This document shows positions 14,101 to 26,100 of a DNA stretch of 64,000 bases, piece after piece. This stretch comes from Colius striatus. Its lineage: Eukaryota > Chordata > Aves > Coliiformes > Coliidae. The position numbers and the translations under genes are program-made. The notes beneath the pieces were generated by a model that was not told the DNA's origin, searched no databases, and saw only the letters and a program-made list of their open reading frames with translations. The first letter of the stretch is position 1. Each line of letters begins with the position of its first letter. The stretch is taken from NCBI RefSeq assembly GCF_028858725.1, contig NC_084759.1, positions 175,303,770 through 175,367,769 on the forward strand. Reading direction: 5' to 3'.

Positions 14101-16259
14101 GATGTCTGGACTCTGGAGACCCTTGAAAATTGCCGAGAGAGTAATTTTAAAGTTAATATCTGAAATGGGCCTCTGGAGACAGAGGCCTTGCTTAATACAG
14201 AAAGAATTGGAATACTGTGCTTTCACCAATGTGTGGTTACTATGGATATGTATATGCTGTATGATTTTCTTAGGTCTGTCACCTTTGCCATGTGTGCAGT
14301 AGAGATTATGGCGAGCCTCAGTATGAGATGCATATAGATCTCTTGGCTAAAAGACATGATTTCCATCAAAGGGAAGAGCATTCCAGTCAGCTGAAGGCAT
14401 AAAACCCCTTTTCTTTTAGGTATTTCCAGAACATTCGGATTTAAGAAGGCACATGCCCAGAAAGACTGCAAAACTATATGTGATCAGAAAGTGATTCCAT
14501 GGATAGAAATACATATTAGGTTTACCCAACTATTTGAGAGATCTAATCATCAATATTATAGTTTCTATATTGTTAGAAATTCTCATTTTGCTGTTCAGTT
14601 CTTAGCTAGCTGAATTACGTCACTATTGACATCTCACAAAGCAGAAACACGGTTCTGTGTGATGTGTACAATGTCTGCCCTAGGCTTCACGTAAAGAGGG
14701 GATAGATAAAGTGGGCTGGATGGTGTTCTGAGTGATTTTTCATGTATGTGACATGAAGATGAGTGGCCACTCCCTGGAGATCTATTGAGAGAGCAATGGA
14801 TTATCAAAAGGTTGGACTCCACCTGATTATACATACTTCTTCCACTCTGGCAGCCTGGGCTAATGGAAAATGTCAGCATCTGCAGGCAGATGTAAAGCAT
14901 TCAAGGCAGATATTTGCCTCTTTTGGTTTGTTCACTTGCTTGCCTGATTCAACTGGTGCTAGGGCTCATTATACACCATTATTGCTCTAGATTTTGAACC
15001 TATTTCTTCTCAATTGCTTCTGGTTCAGTTATCTGTAACCAATGTGATTGAAATAGCATGAAAACAATCACCAATGTGTGGCTGCTGCCCATTAACTCTC
15101 CCAAGGAAACATACAATTCTTTAGACTGCTCTGGCAGACAGCAGATTTCATGAGTTTAGAAGCACAGTTCCACATCACCAACAGGCTGGACACAAAGCTT
15201 TAGTGCAGAAGACGTGCTAGGATGATTAGGATGGGAGTGGGATCACAGAATCCCACAGAACCACAGTATAGATGTCACTATTTCTTCTGCCTATGCAAGA
15301 TACATCAGGGACACTGTGTGACCACTTACACAGCTGATACCAGCAGCAGGATTCCTTTTTTCTGGTTTTCAGACCAGTTGCAATGGGCAGTGGCTGTGGC
15401 TCTGGAAGCACCTCCCGTGGGATTCTACTGGCTCCACCATCTGGAGAAGAAGCCCGTAACTCTTCCAAGGGCCATGTGGGTGTTGGGCCACGCTGGAACC
15501 ACATTCTAATGCCCACATTGTGCATCTGGGTTGAGAGATGGATTGCATTCTCCTCCTTGTAGCTTTAAACACACATATTTCCCTTCCCCTCCTCCCCCTT
15601 TTTTTCTTTTAAAAAAGACGGTGTTTGCTTTGTATATTGCTGAGAATCTCAGCTGGTTAGTCTGGCCTGGAAAGAAGATTTACCTTTGACTCCCACGGTC
15701 ATCTTTTCCCCATCTTCATGGGGAAAAAAATTCCTTTTCCTTTTCTCTTTTGGAATTACCATTGGGAAAGATTTATAAAGCTTGTGAATATTTTGTTTTT
15801 CGTAAAGATTGTAAGGTATATATTTGGAGGAGGTCAACAAACAATACTGGAATCAGCAGCTGACATCAGGGTCTTACTGACATGCATGTGAAACTAGAAA
15901 AGAAAAATAAATTAAACCCCAATCTTTTATTCCGAATAATCTGTCAAACTGGCAACAAGACATTTCTGCCTTGCACATTGGGAGTCTATGAAAGGCATGG
16001 GAAGAATAAGTCTATTCTTAGCCTCCTTGATAGGCACACAAAGTAAGGCACAGAAATGTCACTTGCTGGGGGGGAAGGGGTGGGTCGTTAAGGAACAGAG
16101 GACGAGACCGCTGTGCAAAACCGTCCTGCGCGGCACGGCAGCCGGGAACCTGCGCTGACGGCCCCGCGCACTCCCATCTTAAGCCAACTACTGGAAACGT
16201 CCCAGTTTCTTTTCCACCCCCATGAATTATTTTTACTCGTGCTCAAAGATGAGGCTGAG
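8141..16259. other. Upstream flank of NELL2, non-coding
   Basis: No gene found. The region is AT-rich with a purine-rich block at about 12310-12530 and a homeodomain-motif duplication at 13401-13428. A G-rich run at 16068-16084 (several G3+ tracts) could form a quadruplex just upstream of the CpG island. Open frames here are short and overlap on both strands. Confidence 0.5.
13401..13428. repeat. Tandem pair of TAATTA homeodomain-type motifs
   Basis: The 13-mer TAATTAATATGAG occurs twice, separated by TG (13401-13413 and 13416-13428). TAATTA is the core recognised by many homeodomain proteins. The pair lies about 3.6 kb upstream of the NELL2 start, in an AT-rich stretch. A regulatory role is inference only. 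The duplication itself is directly visible. Confidence 0.4.
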
Positions 16260-16932
16260 GTTCCGCCAGAACCTGGACGGCGTTACCTCGGGACGGGAAT
16301 CCAAGTGGTGACTTCAGTACGGGCTGACTCCCGAAAGCGCAGAGGCCGCCCCGCCGGCCGTCCGGGGAGCGCCCCGGAGCGCTGGCAACCCCCGCCCCGC
16401 TGCCCGCCCGCGCCGGCCAAGCTCCCCGGCGGAGCCCCACAAACTTCCCAGCGGCGCCGCGGAGCTCCCCACCCCGAGTCCGTGCGACCCGCGCCCGACG
16501 GTGCCCCGGCGGACGGGGCGGCGCCTGCCCGGCCCTGCCCGGCCCGGCGGAGGCGGTGGTGGGCGGCTCCTGCGGCCGCGGCATAAACCGGCGGCCCCTC
16601 CCGGCGGCCCCGCTGTCCCCGCTGGACGGCGGGCAGGAGAGCGGCGCTGCGGGGGGCGGCGGCTGCGGCGTCTCTCCAGCCGAGGGGCCGCGCCCGGTGG
16701 CGGCGGGGCGGGGAGCTGCGGGGCACGGGCGCGCCGCCTCCGCCTCCCGGCTGCCGCGGCCTCGCTCGTAGGGCGGCGGCGAGAGCGGTAGCGGCAGCGG
16801 CGAGCCCCGGCGGGCTCCCCTCATTGTCTGCCCGCGGGCGGAGGGCTGCGCTGCCCGCCCGTCCCCCCGCCCTCGCCTTTGTGTGCTCCGCTCCTCTCCG
16901 GCCGGCGGCGGGGCGGCGCGGCGACCGCCGTG

Positions 16933-16974
16933 ATGCGCGCTGCGGGGTGGCGGGGGGTCCGCTCCTCCCGGTGA
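16933..16974 (+). CDS. Upstream ORF of 13 codons in the NELL2 leader
   Basis: An ATG in the presumed 5' UTR opens a 13-codon frame (MRAAGWRGVRSSR) that ends in TGA 91 nt before the NELL2 start and is not in frame with it. It is only relevant if transcription starts upstream of 16933, which the sequence cannot prove. The -3 base is G and +4 is C, a moderate initiation context. If translated it would tend to reduce ribosome access to the main start. The peptide itself is unlikely to have a function. Confidence 0.35.
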   Translation: MRAAGWRGVRSSR

Positions 16975-17041
16975 GAGGCGGGGAGGGACCCAGCCTCTGC
17001 CCTGGACGTTTTTCACCCGCAACAGACGGAGAAGGGGGACT

Positions 17042-17050
17042 ATGGACTGA
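17042..17050 (+). CDS. Two-codon upstream ORF (Met-Asp-stop) just before the NELL2 start
   Basis: ATG GAC TGA ends 15 nt upstream of the NELL2 ATG. Its context (A at -3, G at +4) is as strong as that of the main start. Any transcript carrying NELL2 exon 1 with more than about 25 nt of leader must contain it. Ribosomes would initiate here and terminate almost at once, so NELL2 would depend on leaky scanning or on reinitiation over a very short distance. Confidence 0.5.
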   Translation: MD

Positions 17051-17065
17051 GCGCATCGGGGTACC

Positions 17066-17120
17066 ATGGAGTCCGGCATCCGCTTGAGCACGCTCTGCCT
17101 TCTCCTCTGCCTGGGGCCAG
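17066..17120 (+). CDS. NELL2: NELL2 exon 1: start codon and most of the signal peptide
   Basis: Encodes residues 1-18 plus the first base of codon 19 (55 nt, phase 1). The protein starts [18 protein letters not shown], a short basic/polar n-region followed by a leucine/cysteine-rich hydrophobic core typical of a secretory signal. The ATG has A at -3 and G at +4 and matches the known family start (MES). The donor is CAG|GTAGGC. The exon lies in the CpG island. Confidence 0.95.
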
Positions 17121-20100
17121 GTAGGCGGATGCCGGACCCGCCGGGAGGGCAGCCGCGGGAGCGTCGCGGCGGCGATGCCCAGCTCCCTGGGAGGTCGCAG
17201 GTGTCGGGAGCGACTAGGGGCGGGCAAGGGGCTCGAAAAGTTGCCGTGGCGGCGGATGAGGTAACGGCACTTTTTGGGTCAGTTGCAGGCTTTGGCGTCG
17301 ACCCCTCGCTGCAGATCGACGTGCTGTCCGAGCTCCAGCTGGGAGGCTCGGCGGAGGGCGTACTTCAAGTGCCGGGGCTGCACAACGGGAGCAAAGCCTT
17401 CCTCTTCCCAGGTACGGCTGCCTCGGCCCGCCCGGCCCCGCTCAACTTCGGCCGTAGCAGTCGGGCTCCTGCGCCGTGCACGGGTGTCCGCCCGCCCCCA
17501 TACAGCAAAGGGTTTGCCCACTCCTGAAGCACCCGAGGTCTTTTCCCTTCCGTTACTGCCCGCTTTTCTTCCACTCTTCATCTTTCCCCCCATCTCCGCT
17601 TTTTTTCCCTCTCTTGCCCCCCTCCCCCCCCTTTTTTTCCCCCCTTTGACTGGTAGACGCTTAATTAAAGTACAGCAGGAACAGGGATGGCAGATGGCTT
17701 ATTTTGTGAGTCGTGGGGTGCAGTGATGAATAATAGCACCACCCACTCTTCTGCTTTACTTGGGAAACGCTAAACATTCCCCGGTTCCAGCTAAGGAAAG
17801 TTTCATGTGAATCGAGCAAAATGCTGAAATGAAGTGCCCTGGAGGAGCGAGGCAGATGGCTGAAAAGAATACCCTTTTTGAGCAAGGGAAAGCAGCCCCT
17901 TTGAGCTGCTATGTCATACCCCTGTGAGAAACAAAGAATGAGTTTTGCTCTCTTCTAATGCTTGCGATTGTTTTTGTTATTCTTACTGGGAACAGAAATA
18001 AAATAGTAGTCTTGTTCTATCTTTCAAAAATACATTTAGGGGGTTTATTAAAAATAATTAAACTTCTTTATCTATTAATTCATTATGCATTGTAAAATAA
18101 CTCACAATAGCTGGTTGAATTTATTGGCGTGGGTTATATAGCCTGGACTTGCTCTTTAGTGTATTTTTGAATTGCACTTTAATAACGTACTGATGCATTA
18201 AATGAAGTTAATGTCAAGAACACTTTCAGGAAAAAACCTCAATCTTAACTGGAAAAAAAACCCAACTCTAAAAACGGTTCCTTAGGAACATGACTAAACA
18301 AGAACAAGGAATATGGTTCAGTACCTGGTGAAGTGAGAACATCTTTCTGCATCAGCCTGTAGTTTTAAATAGTGGGGCTTGACTGCTGACGACTTGTGTC
18401 ATGCCAGGAGTTTCAGCTTGGATCTGAAAATACTTCTACTGCAACAAGCAAGAGGCTGTGTTTCCTGTACAAGGAGAGTTGTAGTTCAAGGGAGATAAGA
18501 TCTGGAAAGGGAATTTCTTTTTCATGTTTGCATTCATGAGATAATTTATCAGAAGCTAATAGTTGCCAAAGGCTTTTTTTTTTTTTTAAGGTGATCTCTC
18601 TCGCAGTGTTCTTCCCTGGTACAGCCAGCATGTGTCACTATGGACGTGAATGTGGAGATGCACAGGCATATCCCTTCAGAAACACTGATACACGCCGGTT
18701 TTAAACATCCCTAGTGGGCTTTGGACTGCAGAGCAAAGTTATTTGTGAAGGGAGCAACTGCTTAGAATGGCAACACGTTTGTATGACTGTGGGGTTCATG
18801 TCCTTAAATAGCTCTAATTTTTAAGGATGCTTATGAGTTGAGGCCCCATTGTGCTATAAAGGATGTGACTGAGGAGGAAGTCAAAACTCCCTTTGACTTC
18901 AGTGGCGACAGGATTAGGGGTCTGTAAGAATAAGTCTTTTTATTGTATATTTTTCCAGTGTTGGGAAAAAAAATACTAGGTAAAAGATTTTTTTTTTCAA
19001 GTGCACTCTTTGTCTGTAATCATGATTATACATAGTTCCTGAATGGATTACTGTTTGAGTCGTAGCAAAATCAGATAAAAGTTTAAATTTTCACACTAGC
19101 CTTTTTATTTTGTTGGGAAGTGTTGGGGGAGTAACAAGGATGAAAACACTTGGGTTTAAATGGTGGCTGAAGACACTCAGTATCCCTTGGGAAGTCTTCA
19201 ATGTCCTGCAGGACTGGAGGTACTTTTCCTGCTATTGCATAAGATGACTGTCAATTTTCTTGTAGTAAATGGAGTCCTTACTGAGTAGACAGATTGTCAG
19301 TTCCTAACTTGCGTTTAGAAATAGAGAAATTTCCTTCCTTAATCAGACCACTGGGTCCACTTAGTAAGTTTTGTTCTCTCTTAGAGCTCACACCATGGGA
19401 ACTCTGCTGCAATAAATGCCTCTTAATGTACATATTTTCAGTGTGTGAATTTCAGATATATGTGCATACTGACTTCGTTTTTTTTGCTTATGTGCTTTCC
19501 TTATCTTAGCTAGAGCCTTAGTCATAGACCCAAATGAATTACTGAAAGAGACACGTATGACTTTAAATGATCTGTGAACTTGCTGTGGAAGCTTTAACTT
19601 GTGATCCTTTGCCTTCTGGTTTCTTCAGATATTGAACCGTTGCTTGTACTATATACATATTTATGACATTTTAATATGTTGCCTTTTTTGATAGATTGTA
19701 TTCTCAACCAGTGCAAAGCCTTTCTTTACATATGCTTAAAGCATGCAGAAAGTCTAAGTGCTGCTCTTTATTTTAGAAAGAAATTATGAAAGTGGCAGGT
19801 AGAACTGCCAACAGGTAACAGACAATTAAAGATATATGATGGGAAAATTGTATATGCAGATAAAGCAGAATAGTCTCTTTCCTTTTGTTTCTAGTCAGTT
19901 TTGACTGCTTAATTAGATGTAGCATCAACTTTCAATACAAGAGGTTTAGCATCTAATTGGCTGTTCTGACATTCTTCTTTACATAAGTGATTTTGAAAGG
20001 CACTTATATTTGAGGCCATATAACACAGAAAGCAGTTACCCTCTGAAGGTATTCCATTCAAGAGCATTGAGATTGCTCCTTATACAGTTCTGATTTAGAA

Positions 20101-23100
20101 ATAATTATAGCCATATGAAATTTACAGTTACTAGGGCTTTCTTTTTGTATATCAATCTGCTCTGTCACCGTATGAATCTTATACAAAGTATAGGACTTGG
20201 GAAAGAGAACTGTTCCCACTTCAGCAAGATTAGGTGCTATGGTCTTGAATTCTAAAGCTTTTAAGGTAACTAATGGTCCTTGGTTGTAGTGTGTGGTAGC
20301 ACCTGAATGCCACTGTAGTCTGGCTTTAGCTAGCTGCAGAGACTTTTCTTTCTGGAGATATGATTAGCAAAGTAATTGTAAAATGTTCCAGTGTAGCTTG
20401 TGGGAAGATACAATAATGAATAGAAAACAGGAGGAAGTCTTCCAAAATGTTAGTGTTGCTATGTGGGAACATCTGCCAGCTCTTCCTAGCCAATCGCAGA
20501 TATTATCGTGTCAAAAATAGGTTGAGAGGAATATTGTTCCTCTTGTGGTCAGAGCAGCAGAAAAGAAGTCAGAATTTCTGTACCACAAAGTTCTCTCTGT
20601 TGATGGCTTTTCAACATAAGTCAGTGAAATTTTCAGTACCTTCATTTTCCTTTTGCAAAACCAGAAAGATGTGTAAATTTAAAGCCCAAATCAGGCAGAT
20701 GGATTGAAGTGTAATTACTGTATTTGAAGAAAGCTTTTGGAGAAATACTACTTGTCATTTTTATTCTTTATTTACAAATATACTGCATTATTACAATTTA
20801 AGGAGACTGATAAAGAAGAAAGTCAATGTAGCCATTTTCCTTTGCAAATACAAACATTGTATTACTGCAAGAACACTTGTTGCATATGTAACTGCACAGA
20901 AATTTGAACAGGCAGACAAAACCACACAACAGAGGCTGGAGACTGATGAGGGTTTTAGAAGGATCAGGCACATCTGATTTAAGTCTCCAGAGCATAGGCT
21001 TGATGTTAAATACATGCAAGGTCCCAGTGAAGCCAAGTATTTCAACTTGCAATAGGAAATTATGTTTTGAGGTGTGAGAATCTAAAAGGTGCCAGAGTAA
21101 CTTGATCTTACTTGCTGTTGAGAGTAAAGACTATACATCAGACTATATTTGTCCAAAGAGTGTACATGTAGTAATGGAGGCATCTTCCAACCACCTCCAG
21201 CAGTAGTAAGCATACACTGCAAACAGCTGGGGGGCAAAAATGTGATGTGTGAACAAAGTATGTGCCCAGGAAAAGGTATTTGTACCTCACAAAGAGGAGG
21301 CTAAAGGGTAGACAGAAGAATGCAGTGAAATGGTTGCAAGTACAGGAACGTATATTTAAGGAAAAGATAAAAAGGATATGGCAGTCAGGAAAATGTGGAA
21401 GCTTTTGTAGCTGAATGCAGAACTTGGAAGTCATTCAAAGGATAAGATTTTTCTTAGACAGAATATGTAACTCTTACTATGGTTGTAAATAATACTCAGA
21501 TATTTCTGGTGATGAGGAACAGTTCTAGAAGTAAAGTATCATATATTCTGGGGAACAAGATGTGCTATAAAACACCCATGAAGTGATTTAATCTGCCAGT
21601 GGGATGCCTGAAAGGACTCAGCGGTACTGTTCTTTGAGTAGGGGCATACTTGCACAAACTGCTGTCAGGAAAAATACCCTTAAAACAAGCCTGTTAGTGT
21701 AAATGATTTGTTACCTATTTCTCTGTGACTGTATCATTAGTCAATTTAAAAAAAAAAAAAAACAGTTGGCAAGACAATATTACTATTTCTATAATACATT
21801 AGATACATATATAACATATCCTCTTGGAAGAACACTGGGTTTTTTTGCCCATTACATCATGTCTGTACATTACTAAATGAAGGAGCTAAAAATAAAGCTT
21901 TAAAATTAGTGGCAAATAAGCTTCCTTTCATTATAGGAATAGGTTTTATGCTGTCTATGCACTTCTCACACACTTTTTTCCTTGCCACCTGCCATTGAAG
22001 CTATGGACAGATGCTTTCTTCAGATTCTGCCTGAGCCTGCTGAAAATATTGCTGTTCCCAGCTGCTTGTCACTACCTAGGAGCTAGAGGTTACTGTCCCC
22101 ACAACTTTTGCAATGCAAGAGATCATCTAAGTGTTCCCATGGTTGCTGATGACAAAGTTGGCCAGCTTCAGGAATGAACCTGGCTGACTGCAGCAACATG
22201 GATTAGAAACTCCCGTAAAATCCCCTTTCTCCAGCTGTACTCATCTCCCGGGGGAGCAGTAACAGACATCTGTGGAAGAGAATGCTAATGTTGCCCACTG
22301 GCATGGCTGACTGCAAGGTGAATACCTTTCTGCAGCTTTATTTATTTTTTTTTTGTCTTGGAAGCAAACTGATTTCTCTCGGAATCACTGAATCCTGAAA
22401 ATGTGAGACCTCCAGCACAGAGATCATCTGTAGACAGTAAAAATTCCAGAGTTTTTCAGAGAGATGAAAAAAACCCCTCATCCTTTAGCTTTCAGAAAGG
22501 CTGAAACAGTTGAGTTCCATTTTCAGTAAATATTGGAGTGTTTTTCAGTGTTAGAAATGCCGAGTGTAAGCAATAACTCTCTGTGGTAGTCAGATCCAGA
22601 TTTTGATGTACCTGGAACAAGAGCATACAGTTTCCCCCTGCTGCCCCCATCCTGTTCCACCTCTGGCACATTCCAAATTCACCTCTGCACCTGTGTAAAC
22701 AGCTACCATTGGGGTATGGCACTGCCAGGGTTGTGATTGATGCTGCTGGGAAGCCTGGCTGGGCGTTGAAGAGTTGGGCTGTTTCTGCTAGGGCCTGCAG
22801 AGCAGGGACTGCTGCCACAAGGCATCCCCTTGCTCCAGAAGAGCTGAATATTCAGCATCCTCCTCCTCCTCTTGTTAGCAGTGGTAGCAAGAGGAGGTGT
22901 TGGGGAAGCATCTGCTGCTTGAAGAAGCTGCTCAGAAAAGGAGGAGGTAGTAGGTGGGAATCCTGCATCGAGTTCCCATCCTGAACCATGCTGGGTTACT
23001 GTGCATGGAGAACTAGGATGAGCTTACCCACTGCATAACCATACACTGCTGAATAATCATGAATATACCTAGTTGCTTTCTAACTGCTTCTATTCTGGCT

Positions 23101-26100
23101 TATCTGTAAGAGAGATGGGGGGAAAAGTTATGGGAAGAAAAAAACCTTAAATATTGAGGAGTTGTGATAGATGCTTGCAATGGTACAAGAGAGGGTAGGA
23201 CAGAGAACTAGAAAGTGAATAGGGATCTAATATATGGCAGATATCAAGGAAAATCAGGTTTCCAGAGGAGAAAAGCTTATAATCCTTGTATGTAGTCATT
23301 AGTGCATAGTTGATAAAAAATAATGTCAATGAATGACAGAAAACTTGACCTGTAGCATTTGGGGATTGCAACTGTCTTAATGCTGGAAGTTTCAAATAAA
23401 TAATGTTGCTGAGAGTATGTATTGTGCATATAAAGAACCACAAAGGTAGAACAATAAAATTGCTTTAAGTATGGCTCTAAAAATTATGTTACTGTTCTTT
23501 TCCAAGAAAAGGTGTTTGAAGTGAAATTTTCCTTTTTGTCTTTTCTTTTTTTCCCTTTTTTTATAGTGTTCTTTTTAGGGGCAGGGAAAGGAGGTAAGCA
23601 GAAACTAAATACTCCTTCTGTAGCCTTTGGGGCTTTTTTTGTGCTCTCATCTCCTGCCATGTATCTTGACATGGGCTTTTGTCACCTTTCAATCTGTGAA
23701 ATTCTTAAGAGCGTGGATTCTGCAAGAATGCTATAGCATGGAGAGAGGAATGATACCTATTTGCTGGTGTAGTCACAGTACTTTACCTCCCCAGAGCCCT
23801 GTGGGAGATGGTGCTATGGCTTTGCTCGGGCTTGGTGGGGCCATTGATGTCTCCAGCCTCTGCTGCTTCAACCTTTGGAGTGAATTAGTGTCTGTTTTAT
23901 TAACCAGTGAGGATGTGACTCCATTTAGAGGAATGTTGTATGTTACTGTATTCTCATGGGCTTGACACCCAGTGCTTTTCACAGCCAGGTTGCATCAAAT
24001 ATCTGTGAGAAACTGAAGCCCCTGAGGATCTGTTCTCTGTTGGGACAATGCTGATTCTCTAAAACTTTTTTTTTAAAAATAATGAGCATTTGGTTGTTCA
24101 CATTAATTCAATAACCATGGGTTTTTATACATTCATTATTGACCAAAACGATTCAAGTTGTTTGCTAACAGAATTTCACAAAAAGTTCCACTTAAATATA
24201 AGAAAAAACTATTTCACTGTGAGGGTGAGGGAGCAGTGGCACAGGCTGCCCAGAGGGGTTGTGGAGTCTCCTTCCTTGGAGATCTTCAAGACCTGTCTGG
24301 ACATGTTCCTGTGAGACCTGATCTAGGTGAACCTGCTACTGCGTGGGGTAGTTGGACTAGATGATCTCTAAAGGTCCCTTCCAAACCCTACCATTCTATG
24401 ATTCTATGACAGCAGCATTTCCTATATATCCCTTCATTTAGATCAGTTTTTCACCTACTGTTTGCTCACAAGATGTAAGAAATAGATTTCTACTCTCTGA
24501 CTCACTTATGTTCTAGTCTGGATCCTCCCGGGCATATAGGTGCTGGCTTGGAAAAATAACTCTAAGAATGCTTAACTTCACTGCTTCCACTGAGTCTTAA
24601 GGGAGGTACAGAATTCAGCTTGTAAGTTATTTAAAACCAGTGGATAAGAGCTGGAGATTATATATAGCTGTCACAAGAAACTGTACTTCCATGTAGTGAC
24701 TCTTTGGTACCCTATATTTTGTCCTGTTTGGCTGTGTGCCAGGATGCACACAGAGCAGCTGTGTTCTCCTGCCTATACTGCTAAGGTATAGCTGAATTCA
24801 GAGTGAAAAAATGATTTTTTCACCTTTTTTTTTTCTGTCCAAGTCTTTTGGCTAAATTCCTCTATATTTTGTCTAAGTGTTTAAGAGAGGCTAACTTTTC
24901 CTTATTCTTGTGATCCCAACAGATTTATTCTCAGGAAAATCTGAGAAGAAATACAATGAGAAAGGGTACTTTAGCTTTTATTTTTTTGCCTGGTCAGGTT
25001 TTCTATGGTAAATACTCATTTTAAATGTTCACTCAGGTATTTCAGGTAGCTGTTACTGAACTGCAAAAATATTAAAAACTCATAGCAAATGTGTTACTTA
25101 AGTTATGGTCCTGTTTAGAGAGTGTCTCTTTTTTTTTGCCACCTTTTGAATTATGTTTGGGTGGAAAAAATGACATAAGCATTTTCAACATAAAAGAATT
25201 TTATAGGAAAAAAAAATCTCATAATTTGTTATGTTAATCAACATTTTTGTGTTATTTTAATTTTCTTTTCACTTTCATTTTGTTTTATTTTTTTTGGTGT
25301 ATTTTTTTGGAGGTATGTGATCCTGAGGACTTCAGCAAGAAATGCAAGCTTAGAAAACTAAATGTTTGTGTTGAGCCCTCTTGGGAGATACTACTCACAA
25401 CTTGGTGCTTTTGCAAGGTGCTAAAGCACTGAGCATGGTCTAAAAGGACAAGTAAAAGAGACTTCTGAAGACAGCATTCGAAAGGCTTTTAGCAGATTAA
25501 CATATTTGCAGAAGCAACAGAATTGCTACGATGGACTGTAATGTTTCCAAAGGAGCCATTACAATCAATATTGCTAGTGATCCATAACTGAGAACTCTTT
25601 TAGTGGAATTGGAGTGGCAATTTCCCTCTCTGAAAACACAGAGGGAGTATAATAAGAGAAAGACTTCCAGTTGTAAAGTTTCACTCTCTGTTAGTGGTTT
25701 CCCCAACACAGATGCTTATTTAAGTATGATTACATGGTGGTAACATCCATACTGTTTATCCTAGGAAGAGAAGGAGACATGTACCAACCTTAACTCCATG
25801 TCTGGAAGTGGACCAGTTTCTAAATACAGATGTGTAATGACCCAGAGGTGTTCCGAAGAAGCCTTTGTGGTTTTGAGGTCAATAATCTGTGTTTTAATAA
25901 CTCCCTAGATGTGCATTTGCGTATTGGGCCACAGCTGTTCCAAAGTAACTCTTAAGATCTTTCTGTAACATTGGCTAATGTTCTTTGAACTTGAAACGGC
26001 CCCCCGATTTTCTCAGCACCCATTCAAGGAGTCAGGTAGACTTGAGGAAAGCTTTTTGTACCCTGGTTCAGTGATATTCTCTTTAAGAATCTCCACATAC

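Larger units (their letters stand above)
16260..17530. promoter_or_regulatory. NELL2: CpG island and probable NELL2 promoter
   Basis: Base composition changes sharply to very GC-rich with dense CpG, ending shortly after exon 2. The block covers the presumed core promoter, 5' UTR, exon 1, intron 1 and exon 2. A consensus Sp1-type GC box GGGGCGGGG lies at 16705-16713 and further GGGCGG-like motifs surround it. A weak TATA-like CATAAA sits at 16582-16587, but CpG-island promoters usually start at several dispersed sites, so no transcription start is assigned. Long open frames on both strands in this block are a by-product of low stop-codon density in GC-rich DNA. Confidence 0.8.

Noticed and set aside
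16113..16586. 157-codon + strand open frame upstream of NELL2
   Set aside because: It starts in ordinary DNA and runs on into the CpG island with Arg/Pro/Ala-rich composition. It has no recognisable domain and no splice connection to NELL2 that I can support.
16243..17227. Long minus-strand open frames (282 and 314 codons) in the GC-rich block
   Set aside because: They lie antisense to the NELL2 promoter and exon 1 in a CpG island. Composition is dominated by Arg, Ala, Pro and Gly, and the two frames overlap each other. Low stop density in GC-rich DNA explains them.
22379..22440. Faint similarity to a minus-strand CR1 3' end (AATCACTGAATCCTGAAAAT, AGATCATCTG)
   Set aside because: Only two short blocks fit and the rest does not align by eye. 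Too weak to call without an alignment score.
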